Assembly: GCF_000622005.1 (NCBI RefSeq)
Contig: NZ_JHWV01000006.1
Coordinates: 186,001-250,000 of the forward strand
Reading direction: 5' to 3'
Source of the DNA: Anaerovibrio sp. RM50
GTDB taxonomy: Bacteria > Bacillota > Negativicutes > Selenomonadales > Selenomonadaceae
Length of the DNA: 64,000 nucleotides
Shown here: one piece after another, positions 17,545 to 26,023 of the stretch
Layout of the letters: every line of letters starts with the position of its first letter
Numbering within the stretch: position 1 is the first letter of the stretch
The notes under the pieces: model-generated
Seen by the model: only the letters and a program-made list of their open reading frames with translations
Told to the model about the DNA's origin: nothing
Databases searched by the model: none
Made by a program: the position numbers and the translations under genes

Positions 17545-18006
17545 TTACTTAAGACCCATGCTCATGGCTTCCAGCTTAAGGGCCACTTCCTCAGCCATGC
17601 TGGAGGCCTTAACAACGGCCAAAATAGTATCATCCCCGGCCACGGTGCCGATAACCTCCGGCCAGCGGGCATTATCAAGGGCGGCACAGATGGAATTGGC
17701 AGCTCCCGGCATGGTTTTTACCACAATGATGTTCTCGCTGTAGTCAATCTTCTTCACCAGCTCCTTAAAGAGGCGCTGCATGCGGTCCTCGGAGTGCAGT
17801 GTCTGGCTGTCCATTGGATAAGCATAGCGATACTTGCCGTTGCCGCAAGGAATCTTCACCAGCTGCATATCCTTTATATCTCTGGAAACAGTGGCCTGGG
17901 TAACCTCAATATCCCTTGCCCTGAGGGCAGCTGCCAAATCCTCCTGAGTCTCAATTATCTGATTTTCAATAATCTGCTTTATCTTTGATTGTCTATGAGC
18001 CTTCAT
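17545..18006 (-). CDS. argR: Arginine repressor ArgR
   Basis: 153 aa. Hexameric arginine-responsive DNA-binding protein. The N-terminal winged helix (MKAHRQSKIKQIIENQIIETQEDL..) carries the recognition segment ATVSRDIKDMQLVKI. The C-terminal oligomerisation and arginine-binding domain has PGAANSICAALDNARWPEVIGTVAGDDTILAV in short form, with the GDDT motif for arginine. It overlaps nadK by 4 bp (ATGA). Confidence 0.96.
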   Translation of the reverse strand: MKAHRQSKIKQIIENQIIETQEDLAAALRARDIEVTQATVSRDIKDMQLVKIPCGNGKYRYAYPMDSQTLHSEDRMQRLFKELVKKIDYSENIIVVKTMPGAANSICAALDNARWPEVIGTVAGDDTILAVVKASSMAEEVALKLEAMSMGLK

Positions 18007-18863
18007 TTAGAATTCCCCCATAACTTACTCTTTAACGTATCGTAATAATTTTTGTCACCAAATTTTATTATGCGCGCCGGGTTCTTTCCCTTGCGGATAT
18101 ACACCACATCTCCGGGCAATAGCTGGAAGCTCTCCTGACCGTCGAAGGTCATCTGAATATCCTGATGAACTGCCGCTATATAAATCTGCACTTCCTCATC
18201 ATCGGGAATTATCATTGGCCGTGCATCCAATGTATGAGGACAAATTGGCGTAATAAGAAGGGCGGGAACACTTGGGTTCACAATTGGTCCACCGGCGGAA
18301 AGGGAATAGGCCGTGGACCCTGTGGCGGTGGAAACAATAACCCCGTCCGCCTTATAGTCGGCAATCATGGTATCGTCTATCCGCATACTGAGACTCAGCA
18401 TGCGGGACAGGCCCCCCTTGCCAATAACCACGTCGTTAATGGCATGGCCCAATATGCGGCGGTTCCCCTGGCTCAGCACAGCCCCGGAAATAACAGTGCG
18501 CTCCACCACCTGATACTCACCATTCAAAAGGCTATCAAGTCGGCTTTCCAGCTCTGTCAGCTCAATATCCGTGAGAAATCCCACACGGCCGATGTTAATG
18601 CCACAGGCGGGAATCTTGCGGGTATAAAGCTTGCGGCACACCCCCAAAAGGGTGCCGTCCCCGCCAATGCTCAGCCCCAGATCTATGGGCTCATTGTCCA
18701 GATCATCAACGCCGTATTCGGGACAATTAAACATTTCCGCAACGCTGTGGGACATTACAACACGGACCCTGTCAGCTTTATCCGCAAAATAGCTGCGGAT
18801 TCTTTCCATAACCTGGGCGGATTCGTCCTTATTTATATTGGGATAAATTGCAATTGTCTTCAT
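18003..18863 (-). CDS. nadK: NAD kinase
   Basis: 286 aa. Phosphorylates NAD+ to NADP+. GGDGT motif at 67-71 (LSIGGDGTLLG), the NDVVIGKG motif for the nucleotide and the DGVIVSTATGSTAYSLSAGGP segment are all present. The preceding gene tlyA ends 65 bp upstream. Part of the conserved dxs-tlyA-nadK-argR-recN series. Confidence 0.96.
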   Translation of the reverse strand: MKTIAIYPNINKDESAQVMERIRSYFADKADRVRVVMSHSVAEMFNCPEYGVDDLDNEPIDLGLSIGGDGTLLGVCRKLYTRKIPACGINIGRVGFLTDIELTELESRLDSLLNGEYQVVERTVISGAVLSQGNRRILGHAINDVVIGKGGLSRMLSLSMRIDDTMIADYKADGVIVSTATGSTAYSLSAGGPIVNPSVPALLITPICPHTLDARPMIIPDDEEVQIYIAAVHQDIQMTFDGQESFQLLPGDVVYIRKGKNPARIIKFGDKNYYDTLKSKLWGNSK

Positions 18864-18928
18864 AAAGACGCCCTCTTAATTTATCTGAAAATATCTGAAA
18901 GAATCCAGACCTATCTGAATCTGTCATG

Positions 18929-19759
18929 TCACTTATCAAGATTGCTGTGGGCCAGCTCAACGGTTTGGGCCATTACCTCATCAGTTACATTGTCCGCAGC
19001 TTCCTTGTCCTTTGTAAGCCACACAAGGTATTCTATATTGCCCTCGGGACCCTTTACAGGGGAGAAGGTCAGCTCCTTGGTGACGAAGTCCATCTCTCTG
19101 GCAGTATCAATAACATTATGAATAACCTCCAGATGAACCTTCGGATCACGGACTACGCCCTTTTTGCCCACCTTTTCCTTGCCGGCCTCAAACTGGGGCT
19201 TAATAAGGGCCACTACCTCGCCGTCGGCCTTCAGCATATTCTTTACTGCGGGCAAAACCTTCTCCAGAGATATAAAAGCCACATCAATGGAGGCAAGATC
19301 TATAAGCTGGCCAATATCCTCAGGGGTAACATTCCGCACATTGGTGCGTTCCATGTTCACCACCCGCTCATCAGTGCGAAGGCTCCAGGCCAGCTGGCCG
19401 TATCCCACATCAATGGCAAATACCTTCACGGCGCCATTTTGCAGCATACAGTCGGTAAATCCCCCGGTGGAGGCACCAATATCGGCGGTAACCTTTCCCG
19501 CAAGCTCCACACCAAATTCCTTGATGGCCTTCTCCAGCTTCAGACCTCCGCGGCTCACGTAGGGAATCTGATTACCAAGAACCCGGATATCAGCATTTTC
19601 CTTCACCATGGTGCCCGCCTTGTCAATCTTGTTGCCGTCCACTATGACCATTCCCGCCATAATGGTGGTCTTGGCCCGCTCACGGCTCTGGACAAGATTC
19701 TTTTTCACCAGAAGTACATCAAGGCGCTCTTTTTTAACTTTTTCTGTATTATCAGCCAT
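18929..19759 (-). CDS. tlyA: TlyA-family rRNA 2'-O-methyltransferase
   Basis: 276 aa. An N-terminal S4 RNA-binding domain (RLDVLLVKKNLVQSRERAKTTI..) is followed by an FtsJ-type SAM methyltransferase domain with ADIGASTGGFTDCML as SAM motif. TlyA enzymes methylate cytidine 2'-OH in 16S and/or 23S rRNA and their loss gives capreomycin resistance in mycobacteria; the old name is hemolysin. Starts 2 bp after dxs. The 16S versus 23S choice cannot be read from sequence. Confidence 0.94.
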   Translation of the reverse strand: MADNTEKVKKERLDVLLVKKNLVQSRERAKTTIMAGMVIVDGNKIDKAGTMVKENADIRVLGNQIPYVSRGGLKLEKAIKEFGVELAGKVTADIGASTGGFTDCMLQNGAVKVFAIDVGYGQLAWSLRTDERVVNMERTNVRNVTPEDIGQLIDLASIDVAFISLEKVLPAVKNMLKADGEVVALIKPQFEAGKEKVGKKGVVRDPKVHLEVIHNVIDTAREMDFVTKELTFSPVKGPEGNIEYLVWLTKDKEAADNVTDEVMAQTVELAHSNLDK

Positions 19760-19761
19760 AA

Positions 19762-21648
19762 TTATAAATCACCAAAATTCTTTGCAATGCGGTCCGCAAT
19801 CTGATCCGGAAGTAAGCCGCAAAGCTCCAGAAGCTCAGGGCATGAGCCCTGCTCGATAAACTTATCCTCAATGCCAAAACGCATTATCTTGGCAGAGCTG
19901 ATACCCGCATCAGCCAGATATTCCAGCACAGCGGAGCCAAAGCCCCCGGCCAGTGCATTTTCCTCAAGAGTTACCACCAGACGGGCTTCCCGTGCCAGCT
20001 CATCAATGAGAGCTGTATCCAGTGGCTTTATAAATCTCATATTTACGACGGTGGTGTAAATATCCTTTTCCTTCAAAATAGCTGCTGCCTTAATGGCCTG
20101 CTTGACCATACTGCCCACAGCAAAGAGCACTATGGTCTTGCTGTCACGGGAGAGGATTTCCCCCTTGCCGATTTCCAGCTGCTGGAAGCCCTCCTTCACT
20201 GGCACCCCGGTGGCAGAGCCACGTGGATAGCGCACGCTGATAGGGCCATTGTAATTTGCTGCCGTATAAAGCATATTACGCAGCTCGTTTTCATCCTTTG
20301 GCGCCATACAAACCATATTTGGAATGTGACGCAGATAGGAATAATCAAAAACTCCGTGATGTGTTGGGCCGTCAGCCCCCACCAGACCGCCACGGTCAAG
20401 GCAAAGGGTAACAGGGAGATTCTGCAGGCATACATCGTGAATTATCTGATCATAAGCCCGCTGGGCAAAGGTGGAATACAGGGCCACAAATGGCTTGCCC
20501 CCCACTGCTGCCATTCCAGCTGCCATGGTCATGGCATGCTCCTCAGCAATGCCCACATCAAAGAACCGCTCCGGATACACAGTAGAAAACTTTTTTAACC
20601 CAGTTCCGGAAGGCATGGCCGCCGTTATGGCGGAAATATTATTGTATTTTCCCGCCAGCTCAATAAGGGCATCAGAGAAAATATCCGTATATGAAGGAGG
20701 TGCCCCCTCCTTTTTGATCATTTCGCCGGTGTCGCAGTTGAATTTCCCCACACCGTGGAACTTATGAGGCTGATTTTCCGCAAAGGAATAGCCCTTGCCC
20801 TTGGTGGTGCGCACGTGAATAAGCACAGGACCCTCAATGCCCCTTGCCTTCTGGAAAACCTCCTGCATATATTCAATATTGTGGCCGTCAATAGGTCCAA
20901 CATAAGTATATCCAAGGGACTCAAATACACTGCCCGGAGTCAGAAGTGCATAAATACCATCTTTTACGGAGCCCGCCGCATTCCATACGGTCTCCCCAAT
21001 GCCAGGAAACCCCTTAAGGAACTCCTGAAGCTCCTTTTTTGCCTTATGATACTGGGGCATAATGCGGATATGGCTCAGATATTCGGACATGGCTCCCACG
21101 TTTTTGTCAATGGACATTTCATTGTCGTTAAGAACCACTATCATATTCTTGCCCATAGTTCCGCCGTAATTCAGCCCCTCGTAGGCCTCGCCCCCGGTAA
21201 ATGCCCCGTCGCCAATAACTGCAATAACGCTGTAATCCTGCTTGTGCATATCCCGCTCAATGGCCATACCCACTGCAGCGGAAATAGAGGTGCTGGCATG
21301 GCCTACACCAAAGGCATCACAATGGGATTCAGAACGCTTAGGAAAGCCCGTAATGCCCCCCTTGGTGCGCAGTGTGGAAAATCTGTCCTTGCGGCCCGTG
21401 AGAATTTTATGGGAATAAGCCTGATGGCCCACGTCCCAAATTATCTTATCCCTTGAAGGGTCAAATACGCTATACATGGCCAGGGTCAGATCCACTGTGC
21501 CAAGGCTTGGGGCCAGATGTCCACCATTGGCGGCACATACATCTATAATCCTGCCTCTGATTTCGCCAGCCAGGGCTTTAAGCTCCTCAAGGCTGCACTT
21601 AGCCACATCAGAAGCATTATTTATTTTATCCAATATGTTCTCAGACAT
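19762..21648 (-). CDS. dxs: 1-deoxy-D-xylulose-5-phosphate synthase
   Basis: 628 aa, full length. Thiamine diphosphate enzyme joining pyruvate and glyceraldehyde 3-phosphate, the first step of the MEP isoprenoid pathway. Seen: HLAPSLGTVDLTLAM (44-58), GDGAFTGGEAYEGLN as ThDP site (146-160), ITAAMPSGTGL, the EEHAMTMAAGMA catalytic Glu region and the C-terminal transketolase domain with DRGGLVGADGPTHHG. Lies directly downstream of ispA (15 bp), as in many Firmicutes. Confidence 0.98.
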   Translation of the reverse strand: MSENILDKINNASDVAKCSLEELKALAGEIRGRIIDVCAANGGHLAPSLGTVDLTLAMYSVFDPSRDKIIWDVGHQAYSHKILTGRKDRFSTLRTKGGITGFPKRSESHCDAFGVGHASTSISAAVGMAIERDMHKQDYSVIAVIGDGAFTGGEAYEGLNYGGTMGKNMIVVLNDNEMSIDKNVGAMSEYLSHIRIMPQYHKAKKELQEFLKGFPGIGETVWNAAGSVKDGIYALLTPGSVFESLGYTYVGPIDGHNIEYMQEVFQKARGIEGPVLIHVRTTKGKGYSFAENQPHKFHGVGKFNCDTGEMIKKEGAPPSYTDIFSDALIELAGKYNNISAITAAMPSGTGLKKFSTVYPERFFDVGIAEEHAMTMAAGMAAVGGKPFVALYSTFAQRAYDQIIHDVCLQNLPVTLCLDRGGLVGADGPTHHGVFDYSYLRHIPNMVCMAPKDENELRNMLYTAANYNGPISVRYPRGSATGVPVKEGFQQLEIGKGEILSRDSKTIVLFAVGSMVKQAIKAAAILKEKDIYTTVVNMRFIKPLDTALIDELAREARLVVTLEENALAGGFGSAVLEYLADAGISSAKIMRFGIEDKFIEQGSCPELLELCGLLPDQIADRIAKNFGDL

Positions 21649-21663
21649 GGTGTGGCTCCTTAA

Positions 21664-22548
21664 TTACTTATTTCTCTTCAATAAATATTCCACCAGCTCC
21701 CGCAGGAAGGTGGCCTTGTCACCAAACATTTCCAGGGCCTTCACTGCTTCTGCCACAGTATCAGCCGCCAGCTTCTTTGCTTCCTCCAGAGAGGTAAGGG
21801 AAACGTAGGTGGACTTGTCATTGCGCTCATCGCTGCCCACTGGCTTGCCGATAACCGCCTCATCACCAATAACATCAAGAATATCATCGGTAATCTGGAA
21901 GGCCAGTCCGAAGCAGTCAGCATAAGTGGTAAGGGCAGCCAGCTCCTTGTCGGAGGCTCCCGCCACAATGGCGCCGCTTCTGATGGCTGCTCTGAAGAGA
22001 GCACCGGTTTTTCCTGCGTGCATCTTCTTTAATTCTTCAAGACTCAGGGATTTCTGCTTCCCCTCAGCCTCCAGATCAATGGCCTGCCCGCCCACCATAC
22101 CATTTGGTCCGGCACCAATGGACATTTCCTTAACTACCTTTAAAAGCACATCAGCGGGGAGGTTGTCCTGACGGAGCATTACCTCAAAGGCCTGGGTCAG
22201 CAGGGCATCACCTGCCAAAATGGCTATTCCGTCCCCATAAACCTTGTGATTGGTGAGCTTGCCACGGCGGTAATCGTCATTGTCCATGGCAGGCAAATCA
22301 TCATGAATAAGGGAATAGGTGTGAATCATTTCAATGGCACAGGCAATATGAATAAAATCAGTGCCCTTGGCGCCAATGGCATCAGCCGCTGCCATGACCA
22401 GAATCGGACGTAGGCGCTTGCCCCCAGCTGTAAGGCTGTATTTCATGGATTCGCAAAGAGTGGGATCCAATGCCTTGTCCTCCTGCAGCTCCTCCACAAG
22501 GGCTTTTTCTATAAGCTTAATTCTTTCATTCCACTGAGTCTTGTCCAT
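21664..22548 (-). CDS. ispA: Polyprenyl (farnesyl/geranylgeranyl) diphosphate synthase
   Basis: 294 aa. Condenses IPP with allylic diphosphates. First aspartate-rich motif DDLPAMD (83-89, the DDx4D bacterial type), second DDILD (221-225), and AGGKRLRP (41-48) for IPP. The usual product in this genomic place is farnesyl diphosphate; chain length is not certain by eye. 3 bp from xseB. Confidence 0.95.
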   Translation of the reverse strand: MDKTQWNERIKLIEKALVEELQEDKALDPTLCESMKYSLTAGGKRLRPILVMAAADAIGAKGTDFIHIACAIEMIHTYSLIHDDLPAMDNDDYRRGKLTNHKVYGDGIAILAGDALLTQAFEVMLRQDNLPADVLLKVVKEMSIGAGPNGMVGGQAIDLEAEGKQKSLSLEELKKMHAGKTGALFRAAIRSGAIVAGASDKELAALTTYADCFGLAFQITDDILDVIGDEAVIGKPVGSDERNDKSTYVSLTSLEEAKKLAADTVAEAVKALEMFGDKATFLRELVEYLLKRNK

Positions 22549-22551
22549 TTA

Positions 22552-22794
22552 TCAATTTCCTCCCTCAAGCTCCAAAGGCATTTCCACTACTTTTCCGTTC
22601 TCCTCGCTGAGGATAACATTCATCCTGTCCTCAACGTCCTTCAGTTCTGCCAGGCACTTTTTTGAAAGCTCCATGCCCAATGTGTAATTTTCAATAACAT
22701 CCTTCAGGCTTGCCTCGCCGCTTTCCAGTTTATCCACAATCTGCTCAAGATTGGCCAGATTTTCCTCAAAGGATGCTTCCTTTTTCCTTGGCAT
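22552..22794 (-). CDS. xseB: Exodeoxyribonuclease VII small subunit
   Basis: 80 aa from ATG at 22794 (MPRKKEASFEENL), preceded by GGGAGGAG; a 17-residue in-frame extension overlapping xseA lacks a ribosome site. Typical small subunit: SFEENLANLEQIVDKLESGEASLKD with the LExGExSLxxxLxxYxxG pattern. It pairs with XseA to degrade single-stranded DNA. Starts 4 bp after the xseA stop. Confidence 0.95.
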   Translation of the reverse strand: MPRKKEASFEENLANLEQIVDKLESGEASLKDVIENYTLGMELSKKCLAELKDVEDRMNVILSEENGKVVEMPLELEGGN

Positions 22795-22798
22795 AGAA

Positions 22799-24001
22799 CT
22801 ACTCCTCCCTAATTGCCTTAACATGGGCATCAAACTGCCCCCCATTAAGCTTTACGGACACCATATCATCAACCGCTATCTGGCTGATATTACTGATAAC
22901 AGTGCCCTTCTGGTCATGGACCATGCCATAACCACGTCTGATAACCCCCAAAGGATTTATCAGCTCAAGTTTTTCCATATCGTGAAGCAGCCGGTTTTTC
23001 TTGTCCTTAACCAGCTGAATTGCTATCTTGTTTAATCTCGACTGCAAAGCCTCAAGCCGCATACTGCTTCCTTCCAGCATGCGCATTGGCTGGGTAAATA
23101 CAAAGCTGTCCATAAGGCTCTGAAGGCTCCGCCTCCTGTCCCTTATGCTTGAAACCGCCGCCATCTGCAGTCTATCTCTGGCTGAATTAATGCGCCCAAT
23201 GACCTCGGACACATCCGGCACTGCCAGCTCCGCCGCCTGTGACGGGGTGGCAGCTCTCTGGTCAGCCACAAAATCCGCCAGTGTGAAATCTGTTTCATGG
23301 CCCACAGCGGAAATAACGGGAATACGGGACCTGAAAATGGCCCGCACCACCACTTCCTCATTGAAGGACCACAAATCCTCCATGGATCCGCCGCCGCGGC
23401 CCACTATCAGCACATCCACGGGATATTTTGCATTGAAAAATTCAATGCCATGGGCTATCTGCTCCGCTGAGCCTGCCCCCTGGACCATAACGGGATAAAG
23501 GGCCAGTCTTATGGAGGGCATGCGCCGCCCTGAAACTGTATAAATATCCCTTAAAACAGCCCCCGTAGGTGATGTGACAATACCAATGGTCTTTGGAAAT
23601 GATGGCAAAGGTTTTTTATGCTCAGCATCGAAAAGACCCTCTTTTGAAAGGCGCTCCTTCAGCTGTTCGAAGGCCAGAGCCAGCTCCCCCACACCATCCG
23701 GCACCATACGGCTTACGTAGAACTGATACTTGCCGTCCCGCTCGTAAACCTCCACGCTGCCCGTGGCCAACACCTGCATATCATTTTCCGGGCGAAACCT
23801 CAGTCTGTCCGCATAGCTGCGCCAGATAACGCACTTTATAATGGAGTCCCTGTCCTTCAGGTCAAAATAGCAATGGCCCGAGGAATACTGCTTAAAATTT
23901 GAAATCTGACCCCTCACTGTAACATTATGCAGGGCCGGATCATTTTTCAGGAGTCCCCCAATGTATTTAGTTATCTCCGACACGCTTCTGATAACAGCCA
24001 T
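22799..24001 (-). CDS. xseA: Exodeoxyribonuclease VII large subunit
   Basis: 400 aa. N-terminal OB-fold (VRGQISNFKQYSSGHCYFDLKD) and catalytic domain with GIVTSPTGAVLRDI, VGRGGGSMEDLW and SAVGHETDFTLADFVAD. These are hallmark motifs of XseA. Function: bidirectional digestion of single-stranded DNA with XseB. Preceded by the nusB hairpin at 24063-24086. Confidence 0.97.
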   Translation of the reverse strand: MAVIRSVSEITKYIGGLLKNDPALHNVTVRGQISNFKQYSSGHCYFDLKDRDSIIKCVIWRSYADRLRFRPENDMQVLATGSVEVYERDGKYQFYVSRMVPDGVGELALAFEQLKERLSKEGLFDAEHKKPLPSFPKTIGIVTSPTGAVLRDIYTVSGRRMPSIRLALYPVMVQGAGSAEQIAHGIEFFNAKYPVDVLIVGRGGGSMEDLWSFNEEVVVRAIFRSRIPVISAVGHETDFTLADFVADQRAATPSQAAELAVPDVSEVIGRINSARDRLQMAAVSSIRDRRRSLQSLMDSFVFTQPMRMLEGSSMRLEALQSRLNKIAIQLVKDKKNRLLHDMEKLELINPLGVIRRGYGMVHDQKGTVISNISQIAVDDMVSVKLNGGQFDAHVKAIREE

Positions 24002-24057
24002 ATTTCACCCAAAAAATAAGACAAAAATGAGACAAAAATACTTATTCTAAAACGCAG

Positions 24058-24095
24058 AAAATGGGCCGCACCCAAAAATGCGGCCCTGTTTTTTT
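24058..24095. terminator. Strong hairpin between nusB and xseA
   Basis: GGGCCGCA (24063-24070) pairs with TGCGGCCC (24079-24086). A run of T follows on plus and ATTTTC on minus. It begins 7 bases after the nusB stop, so it probably ends or attenuates the nusB transcript before xseA. Confidence 0.7.
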
Positions 24096-24528
24096 ACAAA
24101 CGAGCAATAGCTCCCAGAATACCATTTACAAAACGGCTGGAATCATCGCTGCCAAACTTCTTGGCCAGCTCCACCGCCTCATTTATAACGATATTTGGAG
24201 TCAGCTTCTCCTCGCAGAACTTAAGCTCATAAACAGCCATACGGGTAATATTTCTGTCTACTCCGGCCATGCGTTGCAGCTTCCATTCCTTGGAGCTGTT
24301 GGTAATCATTTCGTCAATGGACTCCTGATTGTCAAGGGTGCCATCCACCAGATCCTTCAGAAAATCCATATCCTTGCTGCCCAGCTTAACATCCTCATCC
24401 TTTGCAAAGACAGCAGCATCAATGGCATTCTGTCTGGCCTGGGCCTGATCCATACCTTCATCCAACGGATTCATATCCAACTGAAACAAAGCCTGAAGTG
24501 CTACCTCACGAGCTTGTCTACGACTCAT
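24094..24528 (-). CDS. nusB: Transcription antitermination factor NusB
   Basis: 144 aa. All-helical RNA-binding protein which, with NusE (S10), binds boxA and supports rRNA transcription. Landmarks: MSRRQAREVALQALFQLDMNP at the N-terminus and RMAVYELKF...NIVINEAVELAKKFGSDDSSRFVNGILG near the C-terminus (segments cited in shortened form). 44 bp downstream of the DUF2273 gene, as in many Firmicutes. Confidence 0.96.
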   Translation of the reverse strand: MSRRQAREVALQALFQLDMNPLDEGMDQAQARQNAIDAAVFAKDEDVKLGSKDMDFLKDLVDGTLDNQESIDEMITNSSKEWKLQRMAGVDRNITRMAVYELKFCEEKLTPNIVINEAVELAKKFGSDDSSRFVNGILGAIARL

Positions 24529-24572
24529 ACTTATATTCCTCGATTCTTAAACAAAAAATTTATACTTGGCTG

Positions 24573-24833
24573 TCAGCGCCAGCGGTGAATATCGTGGGGA
24601 ATTGAATCCCGCACATTGTCAATAAAGCTTCCGCCCTTGTCAATATTCTTGCCGATAAAGCAGCCGATAAAGCCACAAATAACCACAAACATAACATTCC
24701 AAAAGCCAAAGAGCAAAATGCCCACAGCAATCAGAATGCCCCCTGCTATGCCCAAAAGGGTCCCGGGGCGTTTTTCGCACTGACGGCGGAAAGCTCCGGC
24801 CAGGGCCTGCTTCATACTGGTTTCGTTTTCCAT
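24573..24833 (-). CDS. DUF2273 small membrane protein
   Basis: 86 aa. Two hydrophobic segments (about 25-43 and 45-62) separated by a short turn, with GIAGGILIAVGILLFGFWN and the ending IGKNIDKGGSF. It belongs with the Asp23/AmaP group, as its neighbours show. Function is unknown; probably cell envelope stress. Confidence 0.9.
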   Translation of the reverse strand: MENETSMKQALAGAFRRQCEKRPGTLLGIAGGILIAVGILLFGFWNVMFVVICGFIGCFIGKNIDKGGSFIDNVRDSIPHDIHRWR

Positions 24834-24846
24834 TCAGACACCTCCG

Positions 24847-25419
24847 TTACTTCAGCCGTCTTTTCTTTACTACAACGCCGCTGGAAATACTCTGAACGGA
24901 AACCACCACATCAAAGCTTGAAATACATGCTATTTCAGTCAGGTATTTGCTTGACTGGCTGCGGACTTCATCGGAAATATTGGCAATACTGCGCTCCTGT
25001 CCAACCTCCAGCTTCACGTCAAGACCAAGGCTGTCGCCCTTTTCCTTATTCCGCTCCACTGTGGCCTTCACCTTGGCTTCACGGACACCACGTACCCCTG
25101 CGGCAATGCGCTCCACCATTTCCCTTATGGCAGTGACGGATACGTTTACTTCGCCTTCAGTACCATGTATCAGCAGAATATCTCCGCTGTTGATTTCCTT
25201 ACTGCTCTTGCCCCCGAAGGAACAGAACATAAGGTGAATGCTGAAAAGAAGCACCACACCCGCAACAGCAGCGGTCTGCCACTGAGTAATGGCAAACTGA
25301 TACTCGTTGAGAACTACTCTTTCCGGAACAACATTAAATACCAGTAAAATGACCCCCAGGCTTACTACACCAAAAAGCAAGGTGTATAAAAACAGCAGGA
25401 ATCTGTTAAACACTCCCAT
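24847..25419 (-). CDS. amaP: Alkaline shock response membrane anchor protein AmaP
   Basis: 190 aa. Two N-terminal membrane helices (8-28 and about 49-69) followed by a cytoplasmic Asp23-like domain with EGEVNVSVTAIREMVERIA. In Staphylococcus AmaP anchors Asp23 at the membrane; here the asp23 homolog lies 11 bp upstream, supporting the same job. Confidence 0.92.
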   Translation of the reverse strand: MGVFNRFLLFLYTLLFGVVSLGVILLVFNVVPERVVLNEYQFAITQWQTAAVAGVVLLFSIHLMFCSFGGKSSKEINSGDILLIHGTEGEVNVSVTAIREMVERIAAGVRGVREAKVKATVERNKEKGDSLGLDVKLEVGQERSIANISDEVRSQSSKYLTEIACISSFDVVVSVQSISSGVVVKKRRLK

Positions 25420-25430
25420 TAAACTGCCCC

Positions 25431-25826
25431 CTAGCGGATTTTTCTGGTTTCATCCTTTTCTTCCTCTTCGCCGAAGTCAACACCCTGAACGTGAACATTA
25501 ACCTCAATAACGCTGAGCCCTGTCATGGACTCAATCTGCTTCTTTACGTTCTCCTGAACGGCAATGGCAACATCAGGAATACGCTCGCCATATTTAACGA
25601 TAATGTACAGATCAACACGGGCTTCCTTTTCGCCCACTTCAACCTTAACGCCCTTGGACAGATTCTTTCTGCCAAGAAGCTCAGCAATGCCACCGGCAAT
25701 GCCGCCGCTCATTCCGGCTATGCCAGGAATCTCCAGTGCAGCGATACCCGCCATCATGCTGACAACCTCATCGCTAATGCGAACAGAACCTAAACCGTCA
25801 TCAATCTTAATCAATTCATCTGCCAT
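25431..25826 (-). CDS. Asp23/Gls24 family envelope stress protein
   Basis: 131 aa. Starts MADELIKIDDGLGSVRISDEV, then VSMMAGIAALEIPGIAGMSGG and the RVDLYIIVKYGERIPDVA...VQENVKKQIE pattern typical of the family. Cytosolic protein associated with envelope homeostasis. First gene of an operon running through amaP, DUF2273 and nusB. Confidence 0.94.
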   Translation of the reverse strand: MADELIKIDDGLGSVRISDEVVSMMAGIAALEIPGIAGMSGGIAGGIAELLGRKNLSKGVKVEVGEKEARVDLYIIVKYGERIPDVAIAVQENVKKQIESMTGLSVIEVNVHVQGVDFGEEEEKDETRKIR

Positions 25827-25940
25827 TATAATACCCCCTCTAAATATTTAATCCGATGCATAATATCACCTGCTTATCATTATACCAAACATGCAGTTCT
25901 TATTCAAGAAATGTGTATATTCTGTATATTTTTCTGGAAA

Positions 25941-25982
25941 TAAAAATCTCCCGCTGATCAGTTATAAACCAATCAACGGGAG
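25941..25982 (-). terminator. Autotransporter gene terminator
   Basis: CTCCCGCTGATC (25948-25959) and AATCAACGGGAG (25971-25982) form a stem with one mismatch; on the minus strand it is followed by ATTTTTATTT. It lies 42 bp after the autotransporter stop. Confidence 0.8.
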
Positions 25983-26023
25983 TATCATCCAAATATTTAT
26001 ACTACAGAAGCAACTTACACTCC